In this document: one piece after another, positions 24,634 to 34,109 of the stretch
Numbering within the stretch: position 1 is the stretch's first letter
How the letters are laid out: every line of letters begins with the position of its first letter
DNA from: Lachnospiraceae bacterium
Lineage (GTDB): Bacteria > Bacillota > Clostridia > Lachnospirales > Lachnospiraceae
Direction: 5' to 3'
Length of the DNA: 64,000 nucleotides
Assembly (NCBI GenBank): GCA_021769135.1
Contig: JAETTM010000003.1
Coordinates: forward strand, 1-64,000
Translations under genes and position numbers: made by a program
Notes under the pieces: model-generated
Databases searched by the model: none
The model's input: the letters and a program-made list of their open reading frames with translations, nothing else
What the model was told of the DNA's origin: nothing

Positions 24634-27162
24634 CTATGATTTTTTCTTTTCTTGAGCCGCCTTCTTTCCTTTCCCCTGAGCCGCTTTCTTTCCTTTTGCC
24701 TTTTTCTCCTCCGCCAGCTTCTGTTCCTCTATCGCTTTTTCTTCTTCCAGCTTCGCCTGTTCCGCTTCTTTCATCATCTGTTCCGCCCGCTTTTTCGCCT
24801 CTTCCGCTTCCAGAAGGGCACGTTCCGCTTCGGCCTGTTTAGCGAGGCGCTCCTTTTCCAGCTTTTCTATTTTTTCCAGACGCTCCCTCTCCAAAGCCTC
24901 TTCCCGCTCCCTCCTTGCCTTCTCCGCTTTCTTTCTGGCGATTTCCTTTTTCTCCCCTTCCGTATATGGGGTATAGCCGAAAATGCTTAAGGATAACGGT
25001 GCGCTGACCATGCGGATGGAGTTCTCCCTGCCGTCATAGGCTTCCTCTTCGGAACAAATCTCTTTTTCGTTCACGTCGCCCTCTCCGCCAAATTCTTTCC
25101 CATCCGTATTCAAAACTTCCTTATATTTGCCCGCATAAGGAACACCTATAGCAAACTCCCGGCGCACATTGGCGAAATTGGCCACTATCACAAGGGTTTC
25201 CTCTTCTTTATCCGCTTTGCGCATATAAGCAAGCATACAGTCGTTGGACGAAATACAGTTAATCCATTCAAATCCTTCCCATGAAGTATCATATTGATAC
25301 AATGCTGGCGAAGAAGTATAAACCCGGTTCAGGACCTTTACCAGATTTTGTACCCCTTTATGGCTGTCATAGGCCGTAAGCCCCCATTCCACTTCCCGTT
25401 CTTCGTTCCACTCATCGAATTCCCCTATATCCTGCCCCATAAATAGCAGCTTCTTTCCGGGATGGGTCATCATATAAGCATATGTCAGCCTTAGATTAGC
25501 AAATTTGTCCTTTATTTCCCCCGGCATTTTGCCGATTAAAGTTCCTTTCCCGTGAACCACTTCGTCATGGGAGAACACCAGCATAAACTGTTCGCTGTAA
25601 GCGTATATCATGCTGAAAGTGAGCTCGTTATGGTGATGGGCACGGAAATATGGGTCACAGGAAATATATCCAAGGAAATCGTTCATCCACCCCATATTCC
25701 ATTTGATATTGAATCCAAGCCCATTATCTTCCACATCCCCCGTTACCTTCGGCCATGCGGTAGATTCCTCCGCAATCATCAAAACGCCGTCATCGCGCCT
25801 TTTCACAATGGAATTCAGATGCTTTAAGAATTCTACGGCTTCCAGGTTTTCCCGGCCCCCGTAAATATTTGCCACCCATTCCCCGTCATTTTTCCCATAA
25901 TCCAAATAGAGCATGGAAGCTACCGCATCCATCCTGATGCCGTCCGCATGATACTGCTCAATCCAGTATAGTGCATTGGCGATGAGATAATTGGAGACCT
26001 GGGGCCGTCCATAGTTATAAATCAAGGTTCCCCAATGGGGATGGCTCCCCTTCCTTGGATCCTGATGCTCATAGAGGCACGTACCGTCAAAATTGGATAA
26101 TCCATAGGTGTCTCTGGGGAAATGTGCGGGAACCCAATCCAAAATCACCCCTATCCCCGCCTTATGCATTTCATTCATAAAGAATTTGAAATCCTCATTG
26201 GTGCCATATCTTGCCGTAGGCGCATAGTACCCGATGACCTGATACCCCCAGGAGCCATCGAAAGGATGCTCCATCACCGGCATCAATTCAATATGGGTAT
26301 ATCCCATTTCCTTTACATATTCAATCACCAGCGGCGCCAATTCCCTGTAATTTAAATAGCTGCCGTCTTCCGCCCTTTTAAAAGAGCCCAGATACAGCTC
26401 ATAGACGCTAATCGGCTTATCGCTTCCCTGCCTCTCTTTCCGGCCATCCATCCACGCCTTGTCTTCCCATTTTATCTTGCCCGTCCCTTCCCTTATTACG
26501 GAAGCCGTATCCGGCCGAAGCTGCTGGCCGAAAGCATATGGGTCGGCTTTCAGGTAAGTCAGTCCGCCTTTGACCTTTATTTCGTATTTATAATTCTGCC
26601 CTGCCTTTGCCCCAGGTACAAAAATTTCAAAAATACCGGAGCTGCCCAGCTTGCGCATTTGATGGACGCGCCCATCCCATTCGTTAAAATCCCCCACTGT
26701 GCTGACCCGCATCGCATTCGGCGCCCATACTGCAAAATACACGCCTTTCACCCCATCAATTGTCATCGGGTGTGCCCCCAGCTTCTCATAAATGGTATAA
26801 TGGATCCCCGCCGCAAACTTGTCCATATCGTTTTCATCTATTTGGGGCGGGAAATTATAAGCATCCTTCACTTTTTTTAAACTGCCATCCTCATATTCCG
26901 CAATGTACTCATAGGTAAAAGGAGTTTTCCCCGGAACGAGCACGGCGAAAAACCCCTCTTCATCCGCCATTTCCATCTCATAGCTTTTCTTGTCCTTCTT
27001 GTTCTGCAAAATAACGCTTTTGGCCCCCGGCAGGTATGCCTGTACAAGGGTGTTATTCCCTGCCGTATGTGCCCCCAGTATGCTGTGGGGATTCTCCGAT
27101 TCCGAATAAATAATTTCTTCAATTTCCGGCCACTTCATTAACTTATACAGTTTGTTGTTCAT
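24634..27162 (-). CDS. glgB: 1,4-alpha-glucan branching enzyme with long coiled-coil tail
   Basis: An 842-residue enzyme that makes alpha-1,6 branches in glycogen. There is an N-terminal CBM48-like domain (about 135-215) and a GH13 barrel from about 250. The catalytic residues are Asp412 (GIRMDAVAS), Glu465 (LMIAEEST) and Asp533 (SHDEVVHGKG); the typical HFPRD, PFDGSWGYQ and GQDIGEF motifs are present. Residues 735-842 form an added tail very rich in Glu, Lys, Ala and Arg, predicted as one long coiled coil ending in a KGKKAAQ repeat. Ordinary GlgB proteins end before this tail. It starts 40 bp after the DUF1015 gene. Confidence 0.95.
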   Translation of the reverse strand: MNNKLYKLMKWPEIEEIIYSESENPHSILGAHTAGNNTLVQAYLPGAKSVILQNKKDKKSYEMEMADEEGFFAVLVPGKTPFTYEYIAEYEDGSLKKVKDAYNFPPQIDENDMDKFAAGIHYTIYEKLGAHPMTIDGVKGVYFAVWAPNAMRVSTVGDFNEWDGRVHQMRKLGSSGIFEIFVPGAKAGQNYKYEIKVKGGLTYLKADPYAFGQQLRPDTASVIREGTGKIKWEDKAWMDGRKERQGSDKPISVYELYLGSFKRAEDGSYLNYRELAPLVIEYVKEMGYTHIELMPVMEHPFDGSWGYQVIGYYAPTARYGTNEDFKFFMNEMHKAGIGVILDWVPAHFPRDTYGLSNFDGTCLYEHQDPRKGSHPHWGTLIYNYGRPQVSNYLIANALYWIEQYHADGIRMDAVASMLYLDYGKNDGEWVANIYGGRENLEAVEFLKHLNSIVKRRDDGVLMIAEESTAWPKVTGDVEDNGLGFNIKWNMGWMNDFLGYISCDPYFRAHHHNELTFSMIYAYSEQFMLVFSHDEVVHGKGTLIGKMPGEIKDKFANLRLTYAYMMTHPGKKLLFMGQDIGEFDEWNEEREVEWGLTAYDSHKGVQNLVKVLNRVYTSSPALYQYDTSWEGFEWINCISSNDCMLAYMRKADKEEETLVIVANFANVRREFAIGVPYAGKYKEVLNTDGKEFGGEGDVNEKEICSEEEAYDGRENSIRMVSAPLSLSIFGYTPYTEGEKKEIARKKAEKARREREEALERERLEKIEKLEKERLAKQAEAERALLEAEEAKKRAEQMMKEAEQAKLEEEKAIEEQKLAEEKKAKGKKAAQGKGKKAAQEKKKS

Positions 27163-27202
27163 ATATCATCAATCCCTTTCTTTTTATTTTTCCAATCCTT
27201 TA

Positions 27203-28498
27203 TTATATTTCGTGGATAAACAGCCCGCTTCTTAACTTCGGCTCAAACCAGGTGGATTTAGGCGGCATCAGCCTTCCCGCATCCGCCACGGCGAACAGCT
27301 CTTCAATCGAAGTGGGGAACATGGAAAATGCTGCGGCAGCATCCGTATGTACTCTCCGTTCCAGTTCCTTAAGCCCGCGGATTCCTCCTACAAAATCAAT
27401 CCTTTTATCCGTCTTCGGATCCTGAATCCCAAGCACCGGAGCAAACAGCCTATCCTGCAGTACCGACACGTCCAGCTCCTTTTCCGGGTATGCGGCGCAC
27501 CGCCCTTCCGCATCCTGCCCGGCATTTCCCCGGCATTCTTCCCCATCCCGGCCCATGTCTTCCTCTCCTATCGCTTCTAAACGATACCAGCCATCCTCAA
27601 GGCACATCCCAAAGCGCCCCTTCCTGTCCGGCCGGTACGGCTCCTTCCCCATCTTTTCAACCCGAAAGCTATGGGAAATCCGTTCCAGGAATTCCTCCCT
27701 GCCCATCCCGTTCAAATCTTTAACCACCCGGTTATAGTCCATAATCAAAAGCTGGTCGTCCGGAAACAGCACTGACAGAAAATAATTGAATTCCTCTTTT
27801 CCGGTATAGCCCGGATTGGCTTCCCTCCGCTTTAGGGATACCTTAACCGCGGAAGCGCATCTGTGATGGCCGTCGGCAATATATATATCCCCAATTTCAT
27901 GAAAAGCTTTCCTGATCCTTTCTATCGCCCCCGCTTCTTCTATTCTCCATACTCTGTGGATGACCCCGTCGTCAGCCCTGAAATCATAAAGGGCCTCTTT
28001 TTCCATCGCTTTTTCAGTCTCTTCGCTTATGACCGGATGCGCCCGGTATGCCAGAAAAATAGGGCCGGTCTGCGCCCGGCAGCAATCCACATGGCGGATA
28101 CGGTCCAGTTCCTTATCCTCCCTTGTATTTTCGTGCTTCTTTATCACTTGATGTAAATAATCATCCACCGCAGCGCAAGCCGCAATCCCGGTCTGCGGCC
28201 TTCCGTTCATAACCAGTTCATACACGTAATAGCATTCCGTCCGTTCCCTGGCCAAATCCCCTTTCTCCACCATTTCCCAAAGCAAATCATGGGCTTTTTC
28301 ATAAACTTCGTCCGCGTAAATATCCACATCATCGGAAAGCTGTGTTTCCGCCCTGTCAATCCTGAGAAAAGACAGCGGCTCCCTTTCCACCTCCCGCCTT
28401 GCCTCTTCCCTGCTGTACACATCGTATGGAAGCGCCGCTATCCTCTGCTCCAATCCTTTTCCCGGACGGATTGCCCTGAATGGTTTTATGTCCGCCAT
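27203..28498 (-). CDS. DUF1015 family protein
   Basis: A 431-residue cytoplasmic protein of the conserved DUF1015 (COG4198) family. It begins MADIKPFRAIRPG and contains LPYDVYSREEA, the conserved YIADGHHRCASA and the C-terminal PPKSTWFEPKLRSGLF. The biochemical role is not established. Members are often encoded next to serine or sugar-phosphate genes, and here serA and serC lie about 2 kb upstream on the same strand. Residues about 310-340 (Gly/Glu/Arg-rich) look like a lineage-specific insertion. A GGAAGGAT site precedes the ATG. Confidence 0.9.
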   Translation of the reverse strand: MADIKPFRAIRPGKGLEQRIAALPYDVYSREEARREVEREPLSFLRIDRAETQLSDDVDIYADEVYEKAHDLLWEMVEKGDLARERTECYYVYELVMNGRPQTGIAACAAVDDYLHQVIKKHENTREDKELDRIRHVDCCRAQTGPIFLAYRAHPVISEETEKAMEKEALYDFRADDGVIHRVWRIEEAGAIERIRKAFHEIGDIYIADGHHRCASAVKVSLKRREANPGYTGKEEFNYFLSVLFPDDQLLIMDYNRVVKDLNGMGREEFLERISHSFRVEKMGKEPYRPDRKGRFGMCLEDGWYRLEAIGEEDMGRDGEECRGNAGQDAEGRCAAYPEKELDVSVLQDRLFAPVLGIQDPKTDKRIDFVGGIRGLKELERRVHTDAAAAFSMFPTSIEELFAVADAGRLMPPKSTWFEPKLRSGLFIHEI

Positions 28499-28641
28499 AA
28501 ATTTTATCCTTCCAAAATTATTTTTCTATCTATATTCTAACAAATTAAACTATACAGCACAAGCGCCAAGTGGTAAAATATCCTATGTTGAGTAACAGTC
28601 CAGCCAGCAATACCATTAAAAACCGTCAGGAGGAATTCTAT

Positions 28642-28920
28642 ATGACAAATGAAAATAGAAAAATATGGGAGAGAATCAGCGCTTATGCGGAAGAGGTCCT
28701 GAAGGATATCGACCCGCAGAAAACGCAGGTATCCGTACAGCTGGATGCCCTAAGACCTGTGATGGAAGAAATCGCCAGCGAAAAAGGGATGAGCCTGGAA
28801 GATGTTTTCATCCTTTATATGGATCTTGCCAGCGAAGCCGCCGTGGAAGCCGAAGCGAAATTCCAGGCGGATTTGGGGGAAGAAGGGCAGGGGTTTTCCC
28901 GCCAGGCAAATTCTCTATAA
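28642..28920 (+). CDS. small hypothetical protein
   Basis: A 92-residue acidic, helical protein with no membrane segment. It contains a patterned helix (VSVQLDALRPVMEEIASEKGMSLEDVF). I do not recognise the family. The ATG at 28642 has a strong AGGAGGAATTCTAT site. It lies alone between the divergent DUF1015 gene and a convergent lipoprotein gene, and a strong hairpin terminator follows. Confidence 0.7.
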   Translation: MTNENRKIWERISAYAEEVLKDIDPQKTQVSVQLDALRPVMEEIASEKGMSLEDVFILYMDLASEAAVEAEAKFQADLGEEGQGFSRQANSL

Positions 28921-28938
28921 GGATTGGACATCAAAGAA

Positions 28939-28980
28939 GGAAAGCTGCCTGTACAGAAAATGTTGCTCAGGCAGCTTTCC
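28939..28980. terminator. bidirectional terminator
   Basis: Perfect 13-bp arms GGAAAGCTGCCTG (28939-28951) and CAGGCAGCTTTCC (28968-28980) followed by TATTTTTC on the plus strand. It separates two convergent genes. Confidence 0.9.
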
Positions 28981-28993
28981 TATTTTTCAATAA

Positions 28994-30295
28994 CTATTCT
29001 TCTATCGTATCCCCGCTTTCCAGCAGTTCTTTTACCAACTCGAAAGTGTCCATTTCCAGCCATTGGTACTGCATCCCTACGATGAAATATATATTCCCCG
29101 CCTTCTCCCCCAAATAAAACTGGCAGTCTGTCCTTTCACCGTCCGAAAGACAGGAAAATTTGGCCAAAGTAGTCTCGCCGATGCATGTTTCCCCGTAATA
29201 TCCGATTTCCAGCCCTTCTACTTCTTCCAGGCTCTCCATTAGCATCTCTTCAAAATATTCATCGTCCATCAGCCAGTTCCAGATATCATCCGTACTTTCT
29301 TCTTCCCTATAGGACGCGACTGCAATACCGCATCCGGCCCCGTCGCAGTCTCCGCCCGGCGCATAAATGACGATTTCCCCATCGGAATATCTTTTATCCC
29401 TTTCCCATCCTTCCGGGAAACTAAAATCCACCCCTGGCAATATGACCGCCTCATCCGCCTTCCCCGCCGTATAATTTTCCAGCTTTTTTTCCGCCTCGTC
29501 GCTATCCCAGGGAATATCCACCTCGTAAAAGGCCTCCAGCTCCGCCAGTATTTCCGGCGTCTCTTCCGTTGCCTCGCTGCCGTCTATTTCTACCTCCATG
29601 AAAAACAGCAAGTCCGGCTCCAGTTCTTTCATATAGTAGGTTATATAAGATATCCGGTAATCTTCCGCTTCATCCGGACGCCAATACTGCACCACTGTTG
29701 TAACCGCAGCATCCTTTCCAATCTTATGTATACCCGAAACCTCCACTTCATTCCGGCTGCCATAAATATGCTCGATATAGCTTTCCAATTTCTCTCCTGC
29801 GGACATATCTTCCCTTGGAAATGTTATGCCGGGGTTCACATCCGCATAAAAAGAAATCCCCTGGGTATCGGAATTGACGGTGCCGGGAAAGTCTCCGCTG
29901 ATACGGATGTCATTCCCCATGGGAACGTATACGATAACGTTTTTACGCTTTATTCTTCCGCTTTTCACATCTTCATCCATATAAGCAGTAAGCTCTGTCT
30001 CGAAGAGGTGTTCAAATCCCTGATAACCCTCCACCCTTTCCCCACCCAGTACCGGCTGGGAATCCGCACTTTCCTTTTTTACCCGTTTGTCCTCATCCTG
30101 ATTTTCGTTCTCTTGATATCCGTCTTCCTGTTGTCCTTCCCCCTGATGCCCTTCCCAATTCGAAGCTTCTCCTGCCCCTTCTTCCCTGGATGCCATCGCG
30201 GCCCGCCGGGTCTGCCCCATCAGGCCGCATCCGGTCAATCCCATGCACAGAAGCAGGCATCCCACTATACTCGGAATAACTAGCTTTCTCCTCAT
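28994..30295 (-). CDS. putative lipoprotein of unknown function
   Basis: A 433-residue secreted protein. The start at 30295 gives MRRKLVIPS, a hydrophobic core and the lipobox GLTGC with Cys at about 23; a GGGGAAAAG site precedes it. Residues about 35-75 are an Asn/Gln/Glu/Asp-rich linker. Two similar-sized alpha/beta regions follow (about 90-250 and 265-430). The second contains FSFPEGWERDKRY and resembles folds that read a polypeptide against a baseline, but I do not recognise a family. It follows serA by 48 bp on the same strand and may share its transcript. Confidence 0.75.
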   Translation of the reverse strand: MRRKLVIPSIVGCLLLCMGLTGCGLMGQTRRAAMASREEGAGEASNWEGHQGEGQQEDGYQENENQDEDKRVKKESADSQPVLGGERVEGYQGFEHLFETELTAYMDEDVKSGRIKRKNVIVYVPMGNDIRISGDFPGTVNSDTQGISFYADVNPGITFPREDMSAGEKLESYIEHIYGSRNEVEVSGIHKIGKDAAVTTVVQYWRPDEAEDYRISYITYYMKELEPDLLFFMEVEIDGSEATEETPEILAELEAFYEVDIPWDSDEAEKKLENYTAGKADEAVILPGVDFSFPEGWERDKRYSDGEIVIYAPGGDCDGAGCGIAVASYREEESTDDIWNWLMDDEYFEEMLMESLEEVEGLEIGYYGETCIGETTLAKFSCLSDGERTDCQFYLGEKAGNIYFIVGMQYQWLEMDTFELVKELLESGDTIEE

Positions 30296-30343
30296 CTTTT
30301 CCCCATTTCTTCCCATTTTGGGTCCACGTTAAGCGTATGGGCG

Positions 30344-31507
30344 TTATTTCACTACCCTTACGCGGAATACTCCGGCAATCGCCTGCAGCCTGCTAATCAT
30401 TTCATCGGTAGCCGGACTCTCCAAATCCATCATGGTATAGGCCACTTCGCCTTTGGACTTATTCATCATATCGGTAATATTTACGCCTTCATCGCCAAAG
30501 CAGGCCGTAAACTTGGTAATCATATTCGCCTTGTTCCTATGGAAAATAGCAATCCTCCCCGCCTGCGTACAGATTCCCATATCGCATTTCGGATAATTCA
30601 CGCTGTTAATGATATTGCCGTTTTCCAGATAATCCATCAATTCTTTTACTGCCATCTTCGCGCAGTTGTCTTCCGACTCCTCGGTGGAAGCCCCTAAATG
30701 GGGAATTACGATACAGCCGTCTTTTCCCGCGGTGGTCGTATTGGGGAAATCGGTAACATATTTCCTTATTTTCCCTTTCTCAATCCCATCCAGCACAGCT
30801 TTCTCATCCACCAGCAAATCCCTGGCGAAATTAAGGAGAATCACGCCCTCCTTCATCTTGCTGATAGCCGCTTCGTCCACCATGCCCCTTGTGCTGTCCA
30901 AAAGGGGAACATGCACCGTAATGATATCGCAGCTTTCATAAATTTCATCCACACTCAGCGCATGCTTCACATCCCGGCTCAGATTCCATGCGGCATCCAC
31001 CGATACATAAGGGTCATATCCATATACTTCCATCCCCATATGCTTCGCCACGTTTGCCACTTTAACGCCGATAGCGCCCAAACCGATAATGCCCAGCCGC
31101 TTATCCTGCACTTCCGTTCCCGCGAATTTCTTCTTCTCCTTCTCCGCCGCTTTGGCGATATTTTCGTCGTCCTTATGGTCGGCCACCCAATTGATGCCTC
31201 CCACGATATCCCGGCATGCCAGCAGCATGCCGGCAATCACCAGTTCTTTTACCCCGTTGGCATTGGCCCCCGGCGTATTGAATACGACGATTCCTTTTTC
31301 CGCGCATTTATCCAACGGAATATTGTTGACCCCTGCCCCGGCCCTGGCCACAGCAAGAAGTTTTTCCGGCAGTTCCATATCGTGCATAGCCGCGCTGCGG
31401 ACCAGTATCCCATCCGCCTGGTTCACATCTTCCGTCTTCTCATAGTCTCCGGTAAATTTTTCCAATCCGACCCCGGCAATCGGATTTAGGCAATGATACT
31501 TAAACAT
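30344..31507 (-). CDS. serA: D-3-phosphoglycerate dehydrogenase
   Basis: A 387-residue NAD-dependent dehydrogenase for the first step of serine synthesis. The substrate domain includes VRSAAMHDMELP. The Rossmann motif is GIIGLGAIGVKVANVAKHMG. Catalytic Arg, Glu and His lie in NFARDLLVDEKAV, CIVIPHLGASTEE and neighbours. A C-terminal ACT domain (about 320-387) begins RIAIFHRNKAN. The length fits the short ACT-containing type. I prefer the ATG at 31507 because the GGAGG site is directly against the ATG at 31513. It follows serC by 12 bp. Confidence 0.96.
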   Translation of the reverse strand: MFKYHCLNPIAGVGLEKFTGDYEKTEDVNQADGILVRSAAMHDMELPEKLLAVARAGAGVNNIPLDKCAEKGIVVFNTPGANANGVKELVIAGMLLACRDIVGGINWVADHKDDENIAKAAEKEKKKFAGTEVQDKRLGIIGLGAIGVKVANVAKHMGMEVYGYDPYVSVDAAWNLSRDVKHALSVDEIYESCDIITVHVPLLDSTRGMVDEAAISKMKEGVILLNFARDLLVDEKAVLDGIEKGKIRKYVTDFPNTTTAGKDGCIVIPHLGASTEESEDNCAKMAVKELMDYLENGNIINSVNYPKCDMGICTQAGRIAIFHRNKANMITKFTACFGDEGVNITDMMNKSKGEVAYTMMDLESPATDEMISRLQAIAGVFRVRVVK

Positions 31508-31519
31508 TTCCATCCTCCG

Positions 31520-32602
31520 TCAAACATTTTCCGCTTCAAATTTTTCCATAAATTCCACCAGCTTTTCCACGCCTTCTATGGGCATGGCATTGTAAATACT
31601 GGCGCGCATACCTCCTACGCTCCTGTGCCCTTTCAGGTTTTCAAAGCCCGCCTCTTTCGCTTCTTTTACAAATTTGGCATCCAGTTCCTCATTCCCCGTT
31701 ACAAAAGGAACATTCATCAAGGAACGGTCTTCCTTTCTCACCGTTCCCCGGAAAAGCTTGCTCCTGTCCAGGAAATCATATAAAATTTTGGCCTTTTGTT
31801 CATTATACTCCTTCATTGCGCCAAGGCCGCCCATTTTTTTCAACCATTTAAATACTTTGCCGCAAATATAAATTCCGTAAGCCGGAGGCGTATTATAGAG
31901 GGAGTCCGCATCCGCATGGGTTTTATACTTTAACATGGTCGGCGTTCCCGGAAGCACGTCCTCGGTAATCAGGTCTTCCCGGATAATAACGATGACAACG
32001 CCGGCCGGGCCTATATTTTTCTGTACGCCGCCATAAATCACCCCGTATTTCTCCACATCCACCGGCTCGGATAAAAAGCAGGAGGAAACATCCGCCACCA
32101 ATGTATGGCCCTTTGTATTGGGCAGCGTCTTGAATTTTGTTCCGTAAATCGTATTGTTTTCACAAATATAAATATAATCGGCCTCTTCCGGAATATCCAA
32201 ATCGGAGCAGTCCGGAATATACGAAAAAGTTTTATCCGCCGAAGAAGCTACCTCTACCGCCTCTCCGTAAATTTTCGCTTCCTGGTAAGCTTTCTTTGCC
32301 CACTGCCCGGTTACGATATAAGCGGCCTTCTTATTTTTCATCAAATTCATCGGTATCATGGCGAACTGCTGGCTTGCGCCGCCCTGTAGAAACAGCACTT
32401 TATAATTATCGGGAATCCCCATAAGCTCCCTTAAATCCGCCTCCGCTTCCTTGATAATGGCGTCATATGCTTTGGATCGGTGGCTCATCTCCATAACGGA
32501 CATGCCCGTTCCCCTGTAATCCAACATTTCATCCGCCGCTTCTTTTAACACTTCCTCTGGCAGCACCGCCGGGCCTGCCGAAAAATTATATACTCTGGAC
32601 AC
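31520..32602 (-). CDS. serC: phosphoserine aminotransferase
   Basis: A 360-residue PLP enzyme converting 3-phosphohydroxypyruvate to phosphoserine. It begins MSRVYNFSAGPAVLPEEVL and contains FLQGGASQQF, DVSSCFLSEPVD with the cofactor Asp, and YGGVQKNIGPAGV with the PLP-binding Lys. The C-terminal end GHRSVGGMRASIYNAM is family-typical. It is the first gene of the serC-serA pair under its own promoter. No serB is visible nearby. Confidence 0.97.
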   Translation of the reverse strand: MSRVYNFSAGPAVLPEEVLKEAADEMLDYRGTGMSVMEMSHRSKAYDAIIKEAEADLRELMGIPDNYKVLFLQGGASQQFAMIPMNLMKNKKAAYIVTGQWAKKAYQEAKIYGEAVEVASSADKTFSYIPDCSDLDIPEEADYIYICENNTIYGTKFKTLPNTKGHTLVADVSSCFLSEPVDVEKYGVIYGGVQKNIGPAGVVIVIIREDLITEDVLPGTPTMLKYKTHADADSLYNTPPAYGIYICGKVFKWLKKMGGLGAMKEYNEQKAKILYDFLDRSKLFRGTVRKEDRSLMNVPFVTGNEELDAKFVKEAKEAGFENLKGHRSVGGMRASIYNAMPIEGVEKLVEFMEKFEAENV

Positions 32603-32646
32603 TTTTCTCTCCTCCTCTTCCCTTTCCGTTGCTATAACAATATTTC

Positions 32647-32675
32647 ATTTTACATTTATCCCGTTTTTCCGTCAA
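32647..32675 (-). promoter_or_regulatory. serC-serA promoter
   Basis: On the minus strand, TTGACG (32670-32675), 17 bp, TAAAAT (32647-32652). The serC ribosome site follows about 35 bp downstream. Confidence 0.78.
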
Positions 32676-32711
32676 CTGTTAATTTCCTCCCTGCGCCCTC
32701 CCCATTGTCCA

Positions 32712-34109
32712 TCAGTAAAACATTACCACCGGGGTTCCGATTTCCGCCATATCGTACAGCTTGCTCATAGCTTCATAAGGCGTATTAATGCATCCGTGGG
32801 AGCCGCCTGTCTTATATATTTCCCCGCCGTACTCGCTGCGCCAGGCCGCATCATGGATTCCGATATTCCCTTTCACCGGCATCCAAAAATTCACATGGGA
32901 TTCATATCCCTGGCCATGCAAAATCCTGTTTCGCGCCTTGCCGTAAATATAATTCACGCCTTCCGGCGTTCCCCATCTGCGCCCCGTATTCCCGGTCACG
33001 ATGGGGGTTTCCAGTTCCAGTTTCCCGTTCAGATAATAATACATCATCTGCCGGTCCATATCCACTTCAATATAAGTGCTGCCGATATCATCCTTTCCCT
33101 GCTGCCATCCTTGCTGGATGTACTGCGGCGTATGGACTTCCTCCGCCTTCCCGGCAAAAGCCTGTTTCAAATACTCCTTTTCCGCTTTCACGTCCATCCT
33201 ATTCCCGTAAGTACCCCCTTCGATTGCCACCGTCTCTCCCCTGGTAGCGTTAAAATAACGGATGGTGCCTACCGTATCGTATTCTGCAGCCAATTCATCG
33301 ATGAACGCTTCTATTTTCCCATTGTCCGGCTTTATATTGCCGGCTTCATCATAAAGGAATTCCCCGTTTTCGTCCACCGCCATCCAGTCGCAGGCGACAG
33401 AAGCGTCAATGGGAACCAATTCTTTCCCGAATTTATACACAATGCGGCAATCCTGAAACCGGCTGATTTTCTCCCACCTATCCAGCTCCGCTTCCATAGC
33501 TTCCGTATAGGGAAGGTCTTCATAACAGCCGCTTTCCTCCAAATCCAACACAGTTTCGCCGTAAAGCAATCCCCGTTCCACCGCTTCTTTTGCCCTTTCC
33601 ACGTTAAGGACATGCTTTCTTTCATCCACCAGCCGATACCCGCCTGCATCCTTTTGGATAGATACCGTCCTCTCATCCGGCCCCTTCCCTCCAAAAGCAG
33701 GCGCCGACTCCAGGGCTTCCTGAAGCCGATCCTCATCATAAGAAATTACCGGCGGCAATATTTCCTCTCTGGCCATAAATAGATTGTTAAACCAAAGATA
33801 AGCATTTTGCCCGGCCAAACAAGCCTGAAGGGCTTCCTTATAATCAAAGGCATATTCCACGTCCTCCGCACTTATGTTGAAAGCGTTCCCTTCCCCGTCA
33901 TATATTGTCAGGCCTGAATAAGAACAGTATCCCGCCAGTTCTTCATTCGCTTCCTCCACCGTTTTCCCCGTACAGTAGATGCCGTTGATCCATGTTCCAT
34001 AGCTGAACCTGTTTTTATAATATTCCGCCAGTTCCATATAGGATACTAAAAGAAGGGAAGCCGCTGCCAGCAGAATAAAGCAGATTTTTCTAACTGTTTT
34101 CTTTCTCAT
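32712..34109 (-). CDS. L,D-transpeptidase (YkuD domain)
   Basis: A 465-residue membrane-anchored enzyme. An N-terminal transmembrane anchor (about 8-26) is followed by repeats of the PG-binding type (about 40-310, with TGKTVEEANEELAGY) that are usual in Firmicute L,D-transpeptidases. The C-terminal YkuD domain (about 345-465) has IGIHDAAWR and the catalytic SHGCINTP with its Cys. It cross-links peptidoglycan 3-3 outside the membrane. The ATG overlaps the ilvB stop in ATGA, so it is translationally coupled to a branched-chain amino acid gene, which is an odd partnership. Confidence 0.93.
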   Translation of the reverse strand: MRKKTVRKICFILLAAASLLLVSYMELAEYYKNRFSYGTWINGIYCTGKTVEEANEELAGYCSYSGLTIYDGEGNAFNISAEDVEYAFDYKEALQACLAGQNAYLWFNNLFMAREEILPPVISYDEDRLQEALESAPAFGGKGPDERTVSIQKDAGGYRLVDERKHVLNVERAKEAVERGLLYGETVLDLEESGCYEDLPYTEAMEAELDRWEKISRFQDCRIVYKFGKELVPIDASVACDWMAVDENGEFLYDEAGNIKPDNGKIEAFIDELAAEYDTVGTIRYFNATRGETVAIEGGTYGNRMDVKAEKEYLKQAFAGKAEEVHTPQYIQQGWQQGKDDIGSTYIEVDMDRQMMYYYLNGKLELETPIVTGNTGRRWGTPEGVNYIYGKARNRILHGQGYESHVNFWMPVKGNIGIHDAAWRSEYGGEIYKTGGSHGCINTPYEAMSKLYDMAEIGTPVVMFY

